Of a stretch of 64,000 bases of DNA, positions 42,474-51,795 are shown in pieces. Made by a program: the position numbers and the translations under genes. Position 1 is the first letter of the stretch; every line of letters begins with the position of its first letter. The notes under the pieces are model-generated. The model was given only the letters and a program-made list of their open reading frames with translations, did no database searches and was not told the DNA's origin. The stretch comes from Bacillus sp. USDA818B3_A (GTDB taxonomy: Bacteria; Bacillota; Bacilli; Bacillales; Cytobacillaceae). The stretch is from assembly GCF_009928415.1 (NCBI RefSeq), contig NZ_JAABNN010000006.1, positions 201,551-265,550 on the forward strand, written 5' to 3'.

Positions 42474-43175
42474 TTATATCAAGTTGAAATCTTCTGGCCT
42501 TTTAAACTTGTATTCTGTCCTAAAGAAACTATATATTGGTTCAGTTGATTTTGAATGAACAACACTTGTTACGGAATCGGTCTTTCCGATATTTATGGTT
42601 AACGTTAGCTGATCATCATTTGGAAAATTAGGGTCATAGATATTTATGGACAGATTGTGTTCATTTAAGTCATACCCATAAGCAAGCACTTGATGATTTC
42701 TCTTTATCTCAAAAGGATTAAGGGATTTAACTCTTACCAAACCAAGAGGTGAAAGCTTTCCATTATCCAATTCATTTTTTATTACTGGCCATTCCTCATT
42801 AATCATTCTCCATGCCCTTCCGTGAGGTACCGCACCTTTTTTATTAGCCGTGGTTTCATAATCCGGTAGGAAAGGGTTCATCAATACCATATATTTCATA
42901 AGACCTAAGGGCAACTGAAAGCTATCAATCTGTCGATTAACAATATATTCGAACAACGGACCATACGAAGGAGCCGTCGAATTGGATGGAATCGGCATTT
43001 TTGCTTCAAAGTAGTCCATGACCGCATAAATCAATCCGCCGCAAAGACCATACGATGCATCACCGATTGGGATCTGCCAACCCAGAACTTTCACTTTTTT
43101 TAATGGAACCTGACGAAAGCTGTTCCCAAATTTAAAACCGGATGAGCTAGGAAGAAATTCAGTTAAGGTTGACAT
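42474..43175 (-). CDS. Papain/C39-like cysteine-peptidase-fold protein
   Basis: About 233 residues from ATG 43175 (AGGTGG upstream); GTG 43184 is a close alternative. The N-terminal part has IGDASYGLCGGLIYAVMDYFEA, where the Cys begins a helix as in papain-like enzymes. NHQVLAYGYDLN supplies a His before a strand and NIYDPNFPN the Asp, an order (Cys-His-Asp) like C39-type peptidases. There is no signal peptide. It is 20 bp downstream of a small two-span membrane protein gene, probably co-transcribed. The substrate is unknown. Confidence 0.6.
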   Translation of the reverse strand: MSTLTEFLPSSSGFKFGNSFRQVPLKKVKVLGWQIPIGDASYGLCGGLIYAVMDYFEAKMPIPSNSTAPSYGPLFEYIVNRQIDSFQLPLGLMKYMVLMNPFLPDYETTANKKGAVPHGRAWRMINEEWPVIKNELDNGKLSPLGLVRVKSLNPFEIKRNHQVLAYGYDLNEHNLSINIYDPNFPNDDQLTLTINIGKTDSVTSVVHSKSTEPIYSFFRTEYKFKRPEDFNLI

Positions 43176-43195
43176 AGTATCCACCTATTTCCTTT

Positions 43196-43417
43196 TCATG
43201 GTTTAAAAAAAAGATAAATTTTTTCCGCAATATAACTAATTACCAGACCGATTATTAAAGGGACCAACGAACCTGTTGAAACGAAGAAACCATTTGTATC
43301 TGTATATTCGTAATGCAACATGAACAAAGGAATAGTAAACGTATAACCAACTAAATAAAGTAAGGCAGTTGTTAATAAAAAAGAACCAAAAGACACTATA
43401 AAACTCTTTATTTTCAT
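43196..43417 (-). CDS. Two-span small membrane protein
   Basis: 73 residues. AGGAGGTG precedes the ATG at 43417. A first helix (FIVSFGSFLLTTALLYLVGY), then a polar stretch with YEYTDTNGFF, then a second helix (GSLVPLIIGLVISYIAEKIYLFF). The family was not recognised. The stop is 20 bp before the papain-like gene, so the two likely form an operon and may act together at the membrane. Confidence 0.6.
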   Translation of the reverse strand: MKIKSFIVSFGSFLLTTALLYLVGYTFTIPLFMLHYEYTDTNGFFVSTGSLVPLIIGLVISYIAEKIYLFFKP

Positions 43418-43632
43418 TTAAACACCTCCTATCAATAAATTAACACAATTTTCAATTATATTGTGTTTAATTACACCTTAAATGACCTTTCTTAAAAGAA
43501 CTTGAGCTCGCATTAAAGGCTCAATAAACAGTGCCTTTTTTTGAATAGGAAGTGTAATTTTACACTTTTATAGAATATACTTATATTAACTATTATTGAA
43601 AATTCAAGTTAAACACACGAGGTGATATTGGG

Positions 43633-43914
43633 TTGGTTAAAAGAATGAAACGAGCTATTGGTGTAATCGTGGGCGCTTTAACGGGAATGATGATCGGTTT
43701 TTTTATAGGAATGGATTTGGGGGGCAACTTTTTTATAGACATTCGTTTTATTGGATTACGCGGTTATGAGGCCGTTGGACCAATCGGGGCAATTATTGGT
43801 GGAATTCTCGGAGTGTTACTTGGATTTTTACTTACTAGGATGATCGCTCGAAACAATGGAACCAGAAAATCTAATGGTTCCTTTTCATCCCCGCAAAAGA
43901 GGGTGAAAAAATGA
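43633..43914 (+). CDS. Small Gly-zipper membrane protein
   Basis: 93 residues from TTG 43633 (AGGTGATA about nine bases upstream). Two hydrophobic segments, VIVGALTGMMIGFFIGMD and GAIIGGILGVLLGFLL, are rich in evenly spaced Gly, as in oligomerising helix pairs. The C-terminus is a basic, Ser/Lys-rich tail. It is coupled by an ATGA overlap to the next gene. Function unknown. Confidence 0.6.
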   Translation: MVKRMKRAIGVIVGALTGMMIGFFIGMDLGGNFFIDIRFIGLRGYEAVGPIGAIIGGILGVLLGFLLTRMIARNNGTRKSNGSFSSPQKRVKK

Positions 43915-44261
43915 AGAAATCCTATCTGTTGCTCTATATCGTCCCTCCTACATTAGCATTCATGTTCTTTATGTGGGCATTCATTTCTCAAGAAAGAGCA
44001 CTCACTGAGTGGTGGTATTTTGCAGGTTGGGTTATTAGTTTCTTTGTCGTTTCTTTAGCAGCATTGGGGCAAAAATTATATGTTACTTACGTTGCATGGC
44101 TGCTTTGTAGTTCTGCTTGGATGAATGAAATTGTTTTTGGTGATCAAAGTTGGATGGATATAACCTATTTTTTGACAATGTTTGTTTATTTGTTTGTCAT
44201 CTTTATTATAGGTTTAATCGAAGCGGTTACATTAGCCATAATTAAGATGAATAAAAAATGA
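43911..44261 (+). CDS. Four-span membrane protein, unknown
   Basis: 116 residues starting inside the stop region of the previous gene (ATGA). Four hydrophobic segments: LLLYIVPPTLAFMFFMWAF, WYFAGWVISFFVVSLAALG, YVTYVAWLLCSSAW and TYFLTMFVYLFVIFIIGLIEAVTLAII. The translational coupling suggests a two-part membrane complex with the Gly-zipper protein. The family was not recognised. Confidence 0.6.
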   Translation: MKKSYLLLYIVPPTLAFMFFMWAFISQERALTEWWYFAGWVISFFVVSLAALGQKLYVTYVAWLLCSSAWMNEIVFGDQSWMDITYFLTMFVYLFVIFIIGLIEAVTLAIIKMNKK

Positions 44262-44275
44262 AACACTCTTGAGAG

Positions 44276-44307
44276 TAAAAAAGCCTACAATTCTTGTAGA
44301 CTCTTTT
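44276..44307. terminator. Terminator between convergent genes
   Basis: CTACAA-TTC-TTGTAG core with A-rich and T-rich flanks (AAAAAAGC before, GACTCTTTTTTT after). Confidence 0.8.
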
Positions 44308-44352
44308 TTTCGCTCATTCTTTTTTTAAAAATATACGATTCTGATGAAATTT

Positions 44353-45147
44353 CTAACCCAGTCCTTGAATCCGGTCCTGATGGGTGTAAACATTGAATCC
44401 CCCTCCCCTAATAAACCCTATCGCAGTAATTCCAAGCTCCGCTGCTAAATCTAAGGCGAGATTAGTAGGAGCCGATTTGGAAAGAATTATGCTAACGCCA
44501 ATCTTAGCTGCTTTAAGGAGAACCTCTGAGGAGATTCGTCCGCTAAAAGCAATGATTTTATCCCTTAAAGGAATTCGATGAATCAGGCAGTAACCGAAAA
44601 GTTTATCCAGCGCATTATGCCTGCCAATATCAGTCCTAGTAACAACAATTCCGTCTTTTGTACATAATGCGGCATTATGTACCCCACCTGTTTTTTGAAA
44701 ATGAGCGGAACTTTCCTGAAGCTCCCTCATTAAGACGCCACATTGGTGTGGTGTAATCGTCAACATTGTCCGGATGGTCTTAGCAGTCTTCACATCATTA
44801 TAAAAATAAAATTGACGCCCTTTTCCGCAGCAGGAACCAATGAATCGCTTGGAATGGAACTCTTTTTGAATAGATTGTTTATTTATCAGGTCTACGTATG
44901 CGAATCCCTTTTCTTCATCTACCTGAATCGATTGAATATCTGCAAAAACGCGAATGATTCCCTCAGAGGCTAAGAAGCCCACTACCAATTCTTGAATCTC
45001 AGACGGCGAACAAACAATGGTGGCGAACTCTTCTCCATCAAGAATAATCGTTAAGGCAGACTCCACCGCGATGTCATCCACTTGTTCGATAAAGGAATAC
45101 CCATTAAATTTAACGATAGGTTGACAAGTTGTGATTTCGTTTAGCAA
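44353..45147 (-). CDS. fdhD: FdhD, formate dehydrogenase sulfurtransferase
   Basis: 264 residues from TTG 45147, six bases after GGAGGGGG. The GSCCGKGR motif with Cys106/107 is the sulfur-accepting site; HFQKTGGVHNAAL, VTRTDIGRHNALDKLFG and IAFSGRISSEVLLKAAKIG are the conserved FdhD blocks. It transfers sulfur from a cysteine desulfurase to the Mo-bis-MGD cofactor, which activates formate dehydrogenases. It follows the formate dehydrogenase genes in the same direction, after a structured spacer. Confidence 0.95.
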   Translation of the reverse strand: MLNEITTCQPIVKFNGYSFIEQVDDIAVESALTIILDGEEFATIVCSPSEIQELVVGFLASEGIIRVFADIQSIQVDEEKGFAYVDLINKQSIQKEFHSKRFIGSCCGKGRQFYFYNDVKTAKTIRTMLTITPHQCGVLMRELQESSAHFQKTGGVHNAALCTKDGIVVTRTDIGRHNALDKLFGYCLIHRIPLRDKIIAFSGRISSEVLLKAAKIGVSIILSKSAPTNLALDLAAELGITAIGFIRGGGFNVYTHQDRIQGLG

Positions 45148-45207
45148 CAGAACCCCCTCCTTTCATCGATTCTTCTGTTTAGTCCCGATTTACCGCTCCA
45201 TCAAACG

Positions 45208-45247
45208 CAAACGGGCCTTACGCACCCATAGGGACAAGACCCGTTTG
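45208..45247 (-). other. Long stem-loop in the 5' region of fdhD
   Basis: On the fdhD-sense RNA, CAAACGGGUCUU pairs with AAGGCCCGUUUG over 12 positions, with one G-U. The opposite strand has a C-A mismatch there, so the structure favours the sense RNA. The inner CCC/GGG adds a small upper stem. It lies 60 bp before the fdhD start and lacks a T-tract, so it is not a normal terminator. Confidence 0.5.
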
Positions 45248-45254
45248 AATAGAG

Positions 45255-45797
45255 TTATAGATGGTGGTCGGGATTGGCATGGTGTGCCTGATGCTCCGGC
45301 AGCTGAGTGGTTCGTTCCAAATGGCTCGTTTCACTTCCCATTCCTTTCAAAAATTCAAAAAAGAAGGCAATCGAACGGTTAATTTCAGGATCCTTTAAGG
45401 ATCTGACGATATCAAAGTAACCGATCTCGGCATCATCATTCTTGCTTTCTGATACTCTGGCGATTCCGGCATTCAGCTTCAGGAGAATCGGTTCAAGCTG
45501 TTTCACATTTAATGTACCTAGAACGCCAACCATCAAAAGAAGATTTTTTAACGTATTAGCAGTTTCCTTAGAATCAACCTTACTTATAAGGATTTGCAGG
45601 ACTTTGTCACCCTCAGCAAACAATCCGCTCAAGAGAGGAATCACCCCTCGATCGTGCATATGCATGACCAGATCAAGGGTATCCAGTAACGCTTGCTTAT
45701 TCTTTAAGAGGGAATCCTCTATTTCTCGTAAATCATTTTTACGCTTCTCCTCTTCGGAAATCTCGATTCGCTCAATTTGCTTGATTGCTTTAGCCAT
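45255..45797 (-). CDS. DUF1641 protein (YrhD-like) of the formate dehydrogenase operon
   Basis: 180 residues. The conserved middle ([37 protein letters not shown]...[17 protein letters not shown]) followed by [29 protein letters not shown] is characteristic of DUF1641. A His-rich tail ([13 protein letters not shown]) might bind metal. It overlaps the catalytic subunit gene by 8 bp, so the two proteins are made in step. In Bacillus this protein accompanies the YrhE formate dehydrogenase; it is probably a small subunit or assembly factor. Confidence 0.85.
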   Translation of the reverse strand: MAKAIKQIERIEISEEEKRKNDLREIEDSLLKNKQALLDTLDLVMHMHDRGVIPLLSGLFAEGDKVLQILISKVDSKETANTLKNLLLMVGVLGTLNVKQLEPILLKLNAGIARVSESKNDDAEIGYFDIVRSLKDPEINRSIAFFFEFLKGMGSETSHLERTTQLPEHQAHHANPDHHL

Positions 45798-48747
45798 TCG
45801 ACCGCTCCCTTTCCTTCACTAAATCACCTGGGAAGACGTAATCCTTTCGGGCCCATTTCTTGTGCACTTGAACCCCCATTTGCGGCTGTGGATTTCCATA
45901 TCGGAAATTGATTTTTGGCAGTGGATTAATTCCTTCTTCCAGTAAAATCTCCATTTTCACTCGAGTATCCTTGTAAGCTGGAGTATCAGTATCCTTATCG
46001 GCGGCACTGCTGGTCAAATAGTTGACGGCTCCGTCTCCTGAATCATTCATAGGCAGATACAATTCATTCCCCTTTACCCGTGCAGTGATCGTACATTTGA
46101 CCTTTATGTTACCAAACGGCGAAGTCAGGCGGACGAGTGTCCCGTCATTTATGCCGCGTTCAGCTGCAAGCTCGGGTGAAATTTCAAGGAAAACCTCAGG
46201 GGTTTTTTCCGTAATTCCCTTTGATTTGTAGGTGAGATTTCCCTCATGAAAATGCTCTAGTAAACGGCCGTTGTTAAGATGAAGATCATATTGTTCCCCA
46301 AAGTCAAGCGGCTTGGTCCATTGCACCGGATATAGACGTGCCTTCCGATCAGGGAAATGGAATCCCTCTGTGTAAAGCAGCGGTGTATCTGTCCCATCCG
46401 GTTTGACCGGCCATTGCAAACTCTGATAACCTTCTAATCTCTCATAAGTAACCCCAGCATAAATTGGCATCAGCTTTGCCGCTTCATCCATAATTTCACT
46501 CGGATGCTTGTAATTCCAATTAGCACCAAGTCGGTTGGCTACTAATTGAATGATTTCCCAGTCAGGCTTAGAATCGCCAAGCGGTTCAAACACTTGATAC
46601 AGCCTTTGAATACGGCGTTCGGTGTTCGTAAACGTTCCTTCTTTTTCAAGGCTTGGACTTGCTGGCAGAACGACATCTGCATACTGGGCCGTCCGGGAGA
46701 AAAAAAGATCCTGAACAACAAAGAAGTCCAGTTTTTCGTATGCCTCATGGACATGGTTAATGTTTGAATCCACTAATCCCATTTCCTCTCCCTTAACATA
46801 CATCGCCTTCAACGTTCCTTGATGTATTCCTTCAATCATCTCGTGGTTATTAATTCCCACTTCTGGCGAAAGCTTAACACCCCAAGCCTGTTCAAATTTT
46901 TCAAGTACTTCAGGGTCATCGACACGCTGATAACCTGGGAAGTTTTCCGGCGCACTGCCCATGTCCCCAGCGCCTTGTACGTTATTATGTCCTCGGAGCG
47001 GATAGGATCCTGCACCCGGCCGTGCGTAATTCCCTGTTACCAGCAAAAGGTTTGAAATGGCTGTACTTGTGTCACTGCCTCCCAGATGCTGGGTGACACC
47101 CATTGCCCAAAGAATCGCGGTTCCGTCTGCATCACGAATCATTTCCGCGATTTGAATCAGCGTCTCCTTGGAGATACCAGTAACCTCTTCCGCAAAACCC
47201 AATGTATAAGACGCCAAGCCTTTTCGGTATTCCTCAAAGCCATTGACATTCTGTTTGATAAACTCTTCATCCGCCCAGCCCATATCAATCATGTATTTGG
47301 TCACTGCCGAAAGCCAAACCAAATCTGAACCCGCATTTGGGTGAATGAACAGGTCTGCACGAGCCGCCATCTCATGCTCACGCAAATCGGCGACAATTAA
47401 TTTTTGCCCATATAATTTTTGGGCACGCTTCACCCTTGTTGCCAGTACAGGGTGGGCTTCCGATGTATTGGAACCAACGATGATGACCAGACCAGCTTTC
47501 GCAATGTCTTTGATCGAGCCCGCATCGCCACCGTAACCAACCGTTCGGTGCAATCCAACCGTTGCCGGTGTCTGGCAGTAACGCGAACAGTTATCGACGT
47601 TGTTTGTCCCAATGACCTGCCGGGCCAGTTTTTGCATCAAAAAGGATTCTTCATTTGTACATTTAGAGGAAGTAATAAAGCCCATCGATTGCGGACCATA
47701 ATGGTTCTTAATCTCACGGAAGCGTTTCGCAATTAAATCAAGGGCCTCCTCCCATTCCGCTTCACGGAAGCTGTCGCCTTCACGGATCAGCGGCTTGGTC
47801 AACCGTTCTTCACTATTGACAAAACTCCAGCCAAATTTCCCTTTAACACAGGTGGAAATACCATTCGCCGGTGCCTTTGTCGTTGGTTCCACCTTTAGAA
47901 TTTCGCGTCCTTTTGTCCAGACATCAAAGCTGCAGCCGACACCACAAAACGTACAGACGGTTTTCGTTCGTTTTACTCTCGCGTCACGCATCGCCGATTC
48001 CATATCGGAAACGGTAAGGATCGACCCATAACCGGTCTCCACTCCTTTGGTCAGCTCAATCATCGAACGGAGTGTCCCTCCTTCAATGCCAGTTAGGTAA
48101 CCCGCCTCCCCGAGCATTCCTTTTTCCATCATCGCATTACATGGACAGACGGTCGAACAATGGCCGCATGATACACAGGAAGATTCATTAATCGGAACAT
48201 CGTTATCCCAGATGACTCGTGGATGCTCTCGTTTCCAATCGATTCGGAGCGTCTCTGTCACCTGTACATCCTGGCACGCCTCGACACAACGACCACACAA
48301 GATACACTGATCCGGATCATAGCGGTAGAAAGGATTCGACATATCCGTCTGATACGGTTTCTGCTCCCACGGAATACTTTGATGGTTGATACGCATCTCC
48401 TTAACAGTGTTATGTATTTCGCAGCCGCCGTTATTGTAATCACAAACGGTACAATATAATTCATGGTTATGAAGAATCTTGTCCACCGCTGCTGTCTGCG
48501 ATTTTTTCACAAGCGGTGCAGTTGTATTGATGTGATCCCCATCCTTTAAAGGGGTTGAGCAGGACCTGACAAGTTCCCCATTCACTTCAACGATACAGGT
48601 GTCACAGGTTTCTATCGGTCCAAGGCTGGGATGATAGCACACCTGTGGAATTTCAATTGAGCTGTCGTTCAGGAATTGCAGAACCGTCTGGCCTTCTGCT
48701 CTCTCCACATCTACTCCGTTGATATTAACTCGTAGGTTTTTTACCAA
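45790..48747 (-). CDS. Formate dehydrogenase catalytic subunit (Mo-bis-MGD, YrhE-like)
   Basis: 985 residues from TTG 48747 (AAAGGGTGA upstream). In order: a plant-type [2Fe-2S] domain (CYHP, ETCDTC, SC; 37-63), a Cys/His motif ([14 protein letters not shown]), two [4Fe-4S] ferredoxin clusters ([11 protein letters not shown] and [11 protein letters not shown]), then a Mo-bis-MGD domain with its own cluster (CTFCGVGC, from 265). The Mo ligand is Cys391 in NCSRYCQTP, not Sec. The C-terminal cofactor-binding domain follows. It oxidises formate to CO2 and passes electrons to an unknown acceptor, in the cytoplasm. Confidence 0.94.
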   Translation of the reverse strand: MVKNLRVNINGVDVERAEGQTVLQFLNDSSIEIPQVCYHPSLGPIETCDTCIVEVNGELVRSCSTPLKDGDHINTTAPLVKKSQTAAVDKILHNHELYCTVCDYNNGGCEIHNTVKEMRINHQSIPWEQKPYQTDMSNPFYRYDPDQCILCGRCVEACQDVQVTETLRIDWKREHPRVIWDNDVPINESSCVSCGHCSTVCPCNAMMEKGMLGEAGYLTGIEGGTLRSMIELTKGVETGYGSILTVSDMESAMRDARVKRTKTVCTFCGVGCSFDVWTKGREILKVEPTTKAPANGISTCVKGKFGWSFVNSEERLTKPLIREGDSFREAEWEEALDLIAKRFREIKNHYGPQSMGFITSSKCTNEESFLMQKLARQVIGTNNVDNCSRYCQTPATVGLHRTVGYGGDAGSIKDIAKAGLVIIVGSNTSEAHPVLATRVKRAQKLYGQKLIVADLREHEMAARADLFIHPNAGSDLVWLSAVTKYMIDMGWADEEFIKQNVNGFEEYRKGLASYTLGFAEEVTGISKETLIQIAEMIRDADGTAILWAMGVTQHLGGSDTSTAISNLLLVTGNYARPGAGSYPLRGHNNVQGAGDMGSAPENFPGYQRVDDPEVLEKFEQAWGVKLSPEVGINNHEMIEGIHQGTLKAMYVKGEEMGLVDSNINHVHEAYEKLDFFVVQDLFFSRTAQYADVVLPASPSLEKEGTFTNTERRIQRLYQVFEPLGDSKPDWEIIQLVANRLGANWNYKHPSEIMDEAAKLMPIYAGVTYERLEGYQSLQWPVKPDGTDTPLLYTEGFHFPDRKARLYPVQWTKPLDFGEQYDLHLNNGRLLEHFHEGNLTYKSKGITEKTPEVFLEISPELAAERGINDGTLVRLTSPFGNIKVKCTITARVKGNELYLPMNDSGDGAVNYLTSSAADKDTDTPAYKDTRVKMEILLEEGINPLPKINFRYGNPQPQMGVQVHKKWARKDYVFPGDLVKERERSNG

Positions 48748-48895
48748 AATGGCTTCACCCTTTCTACTATATTAATTTGTTTAGTACCCTATCTTTCCAA
48801 AAATGAAAACCGTATTCTATGAGTTTTATGAAATAGGGATGGTTAATTGAGGAAGAAAGAGGGTAAAGAATCAAAAAGGAAAGGACGAAACCTAG

Positions 48896-49150
48896 ATGAA
48901 ATATGTGGTTTTAGAGGGAAAGAGTCATGTTGGAAAATATAAGTACAAAATGGTTGGAACCATCGAAGCTTCATCCTTGGAGATTGCGAGTGGTCTTGTA
49001 TATAAGAAATTTAGACGAGAGGAAAAAAAAAGGGACGGAGAAACATACATAATCATTCCAGACAGCGAGGATATGAATTTAATCAGTAATAATATTCTCC
49101 CGTTAGATGATGTTCCTTATTGTATGATCAAGTATTGGGAGCCAGGGTAA
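48896..49150 (+). CDS. Small hypothetical protein
   Basis: 84 residues with AGGAAAGGACGAAA before the ATG. A basic, soluble alpha/beta protein: MKYVVLEGKSHVGKYKYKMV, a helix with LEIASGLVYKKFRREEKKRD, and an acidic end (LPLDDVPYCMIKYWEPG). The family was not recognised. It is divergent from the formate dehydrogenase operon, but no functional link is visible. Confidence 0.55.
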   Translation: MKYVVLEGKSHVGKYKYKMVGTIEASSLEIASGLVYKKFRREEKKRDGETYIIIPDSEDMNLISNNILPLDDVPYCMIKYWEPG

Positions 49151-49304
49151 GGATTGCCCTAACGGGGTTAATGGACTAGAATAAGTGGACAGCTGAGGGA
49201 AAAATATGGAGAGAACTCACCCATTTTATTAGGTTTTTCGTCTAAGTTCTATTCATTTAAATTTTTAATAGCCTTTCAAACATAAAATATGCTACAATTA
49301 GTCT

Positions 49305-49370
49305 ACCATTTGATTTACTTATTGTTTTCATGTGCCCCACTCATTTTGTGAGTGGGGTTTTTTCTTGTTT
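49305..49370 (+). ncRNA. Candidate small RNA convergent to csp copy 2
   Basis: An extended -10 TGCTACAAT (TACAAT 49293-49298) is followed by TCTACCATTTGATTTACTT and a CCCCACTCA-TTTTG-TGAGTGGGG hairpin (49335-49357) with a T-rich tail. It is the same unit as at 31110-31176, with compensating changes in the stem. No reading frame is present. Confidence 0.55.
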
Positions 49371-49385
49371 ATTTTTTTTAAAAAT

Positions 49386-49412
49386 AAAAAACAGACCCTA
49401 AAATAGAGTCTG
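49386..49412 (-). terminator. Terminator of csp copy 2
   Basis: CAGACCCTA (49392-49400) pairs with TAGAGTCTG (49404-49412). On the minus strand it is followed by TTTTTTATTTTTA. Confidence 0.9.
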
Positions 49413-49430
49413 TCTTAATAGATGGTTTTA

Positions 49431-49631
49431 TTAAGCTTTACGAACGTTAGCTGCTTGAGCTCCACGTTGACCTTGCTCAACATCGAAAGTCACAGATTGA
49501 CCTTCATCTAAAGATTTAAAACCTTCGCCTTGGATAGCTGAGAAATGTACGAATACGTCTTCTCCACCTTCACGCTCGATAAATCCGAAACCTTTTTCTG
49601 CGTTAAACCATTTTACTTTACCTTGTTCCAT
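49431..49631 (-). CDS. csp: Cold-shock protein, CspA/CspB family (copy 2)
   Basis: 66 residues from ATG 49631, seven bases after GCAGGAGG. It is nearly identical to copy 1, with RNP1 KGFGFIER and RNP2 VFVHFSAI. It differs mainly in Gln3, Ala11, Ser40 and Asp42. It acts as an RNA chaperone. The leader, promoter and terminator are also duplicated, in reverse orientation with respect to copy 1. Expression of the two genes is probably controlled in the same way. Confidence 0.97.
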   Translation of the reverse strand: MEQGKVKWFNAEKGFGFIEREGGEDVFVHFSAIQGEGFKSLDEGQSVTFDVEQGQRGAQAANVRKA

Positions 49632-49784
49632 TTTTGTTTCCTCCTGCTGTGTGCTTTGCACACAATGTGTTACTATCCTTGAACTCAGTGATCATCAAGA
49701 CGAAAAGTTTTAATCTTATACTATCCTTTACACCGAACAAAAATAATTCTTTTTTATAATAACATTTTAAATTTTTTTTTGCAA
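49632..49784 (-). promoter_or_regulatory. Promoter and conserved 5' leader of csp copy 2
   Basis: -35 TTGCAA (49779-49784), 17-bp spacer and -10 TATTAT (49756-49761). The leader has the same blocks as copy 1, including TTGATGATCACTGAGT and GTGTGC-AAA-GCACAC before the GCAGGAGG. Confidence 0.8.
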
Positions 49785-49820
49785 GGCTTTCAAATTTTGT
49801 ATTTACTGATTTTTCTCTTA

Positions 49821-50742
49821 TCACCAAGAAGCAGAATATGCAGGTGCCTGGATGAGATTTGTATCAATATTACATTGCTTACCTTCTAAGCCATACTGCC
49901 AAATGGCTGCACTAATGCCCTTTGGAGTTTGCGGATTGTATTTGGGAGCTTTATCTTTTCCTGTCTTTCCAACCTCAGGATTGCTGGTCCATATCAAAAT
50001 CTTATTCTTGAAATCTTTGTTTTTGTCAATTGCAGCGATATAAGCGTTACTTAATTCTTTTCCATCTTCGAACACCCCGTAAATGCCCGGTTTATATTGA
50101 GAGGAAGATATGGTTTCTGTCCATCCACGAATAAATTCAGCATCCACTGGATAAGTTGGTTCAATATCCGCATAAATGACGATTCCATCCGGAATGTCAA
50201 GTTCCTTAGCAAGGGCAATGGCTGCTTTTGCTTCCTCCACCCCATGTTCATAACCGGTTGCGTCTGTAAAATGATTATAGATCGGGATGATTTTCACTCC
50301 TTGTTTTTTCAGAAAATCAATTTCCTCCTTCGTCAGCCCTGTCGACGCACCCTCGTTATGTCCAATATATCTCCCAACTACATCTGGTTTCCCATAATTT
50401 TTCGCTACGCACTGATAGAATGTTTGATCAATAGCATCGGCAGTATCGATGCCCCAATACACCTTGGAAGGGTCTGGTTTGTTTGCTTCTGGTTTTTTAG
50501 ACGGCTCGTCTTGCGGCGGTGGACTATCAGGTTTCTGTTGTGGTTGATTTTCTGGTGGATCCGAAGAAGGCTTTTGTGATTGTGGATTTTTCTGTGTCTT
50601 CTGTTGCTCAGTCTTATGAGAGGCAGTTTCTTTAGACTGGTGCTCTTTGTACATAGGGATTAGAATCAAGAAGGCTAAAGCAAAAACCGAAAAGATACCC
50701 CAAAATATATTTGTGTTCTTTATTTCCCATCTCTCCCTTCAT
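49821..50742 (-). CDS. Membrane-anchored DUF1906 glycoside-hydrolase-like protein, with probable N-terminal frameshift
   Basis: The catalytic-type domain (YWGIDTADAI, GKPDVVGRYIGHN, VKIIPIYNHF, GIVIYADIEPTYPVD, PGIYG, AIWQYGLEGKQCNIDTN) matches DUF1906, a TIM-barrel fold in cell-wall-active enzymes. A Pro/Gln/Lys-rich linker precedes it. Upstream, the same frame encodes KNTNIFWGIFSVFALAFLIL, an N-terminal membrane anchor, but has no ATG, GTG or TTG before it except the TTG inside the helix (50669). An ATG at 50742 with AGGTAAG upstream is in the next frame. One inserted base near 50730 would join them. Confidence 0.7.
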
Positions 50743-51118
50743 ACTTACCTGCAGTATGTTTATTCAAGGAGAGATACACAGGTTCAGGGAAAAGATAGGT
50801 AAATAGTATTTATTTAGAAGGGTGAAAAGTAGTGTTTTTGTGATACTCACTTTTATGTTGAATTTCTAACGAAATGCATCTAAGATAATTCGATGTGTTA
50901 GATAATAACAAAATAGAGTGATTTATACAGGGACCGTCACTGACGGTCTTTCCTCTTGACTAAAATTCCCCTGTACAACAAGAAAAAAGCCGCCATACCG
51001 GCAGCTGAATTTTAAACTCTTGCATACATTAGTTTATATGCTTTATTACAGGAATCTACCTCTTTAGTACAATAAAAAACTGCCTTTCACTTTGGTCTTT
51101 CTTTCTAAGGTTGCTGTA
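50743..51118. other. Gene-free stretch with two hairpins
   Basis: GACCGTC-ACT-GACGGTC (50932-50948) is followed by T-rich sequence on the + strand. GCCG/CGGC (50989-51002) is followed on the minus strand by TTTTTT and likely ends the exporter operon whose last gene stops at 51119. No coding region was seen. Confidence 0.6.
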
Positions 51119-51754
51119 TTATATCGAAATTTTGACCTCGGCATTCATACCAGGCAGGACCTTATTTGAAGGATTTTCAATAGAAATTTTCACAGGAATT
51201 TTTTGTGTTACTTTTGTATAAGTACCGCTTGAGTTCTGAGACGGAAGTGCAGAAAAAACAGAATTAGTTGCATAACCAATTTCTTCGATTTTCCCATTAA
51301 ATAATGATTCCGAATCTCCGTCAACAGTAATATCAACGCTGTCGCCAACTTCAATATCGTTTAAATCATTTTCTTCAATATTGGCCGTAATATATAAATT
51401 ATCCATGTCTGCTGTTTGAGCTAAAACTTGACCAGCTTGTACTATTTGGTTCGTTTTAGCTTCATTTTTGATAATAGTTCCTGAAGACATGCTGTCTACT
51501 GGAAGTGCTTGTTGACCATTTGAAATTTTTCCCAATTCTTCCTGATCAGAGACAACCTTACCCTCTTTACCATTCCAATCTGTCAACAAACCAGAATTGG
51601 CTGCTACAACTTGTGAAATATCTGCAGATACAACAGCATCCTCTGTTTTTATATAATTCTGTTTTTGGTAATAGAAGTACACACCTGATGCTATTAATGC
51701 CAAAACGACAATCATACCTATAGTATTGATCAGTAATAAACGACCTTTACTCAT
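51119..51754 (-). CDS. HlyD/EmrA-type membrane fusion protein
   Basis: 211 residues. One N-terminal membrane helix (LLLINTIGMIVVLALIASGVYFYY), then a short biotinyl-lipoyl-like domain (YIKTEDAVVSADISQVVAANSG, VVSDQEELGKISNG) and a beta-barrel (LYITANIEENDLNDIEVGDSVDITVDGD). It lacks the long coiled coil of Gram-negative EmrA, as expected for a Firmicute. The gene follows the 14-span transporter by 41 bp. Together they should export drugs or lipophilic compounds. Confidence 0.85.
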   Translation of the reverse strand: MSKGRLLLINTIGMIVVLALIASGVYFYYQKQNYIKTEDAVVSADISQVVAANSGLLTDWNGKEGKVVSDQEELGKISNGQQALPVDSMSSGTIIKNEAKTNQIVQAGQVLAQTADMDNLYITANIEENDLNDIEVGDSVDITVDGDSESLFNGKIEEIGYATNSVFSALPSQNSSGTYTKVTQKIPVKISIENPSNKVLPGMNAEVKISI

Positions 51755-51795
51755 GTTTCTAATCTCTCCTTACAATTTATATACTTATAATCTAT

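Noticed and set aside
43633..44261. Two coupled small membrane genes as a holin or toxin-antitoxin pair
   Set aside because: No lysis enzyme, no antitoxin DNA-binding partner and no family match; left as unknown.
45131..48459. Several 60-100-residue + strand frames opposite the formate dehydrogenase operon
   Set aside because: All lie antisense to a well-conserved coding region, without ribosome sites.
45790..48747. Formate dehydrogenase as a second selenoprotein
   Set aside because: The Mo-ligand position (NCSRYCQTP) is a Cys codon, and no in-frame TGA occurs; it gives no evidence for or against Sec use in the organism.
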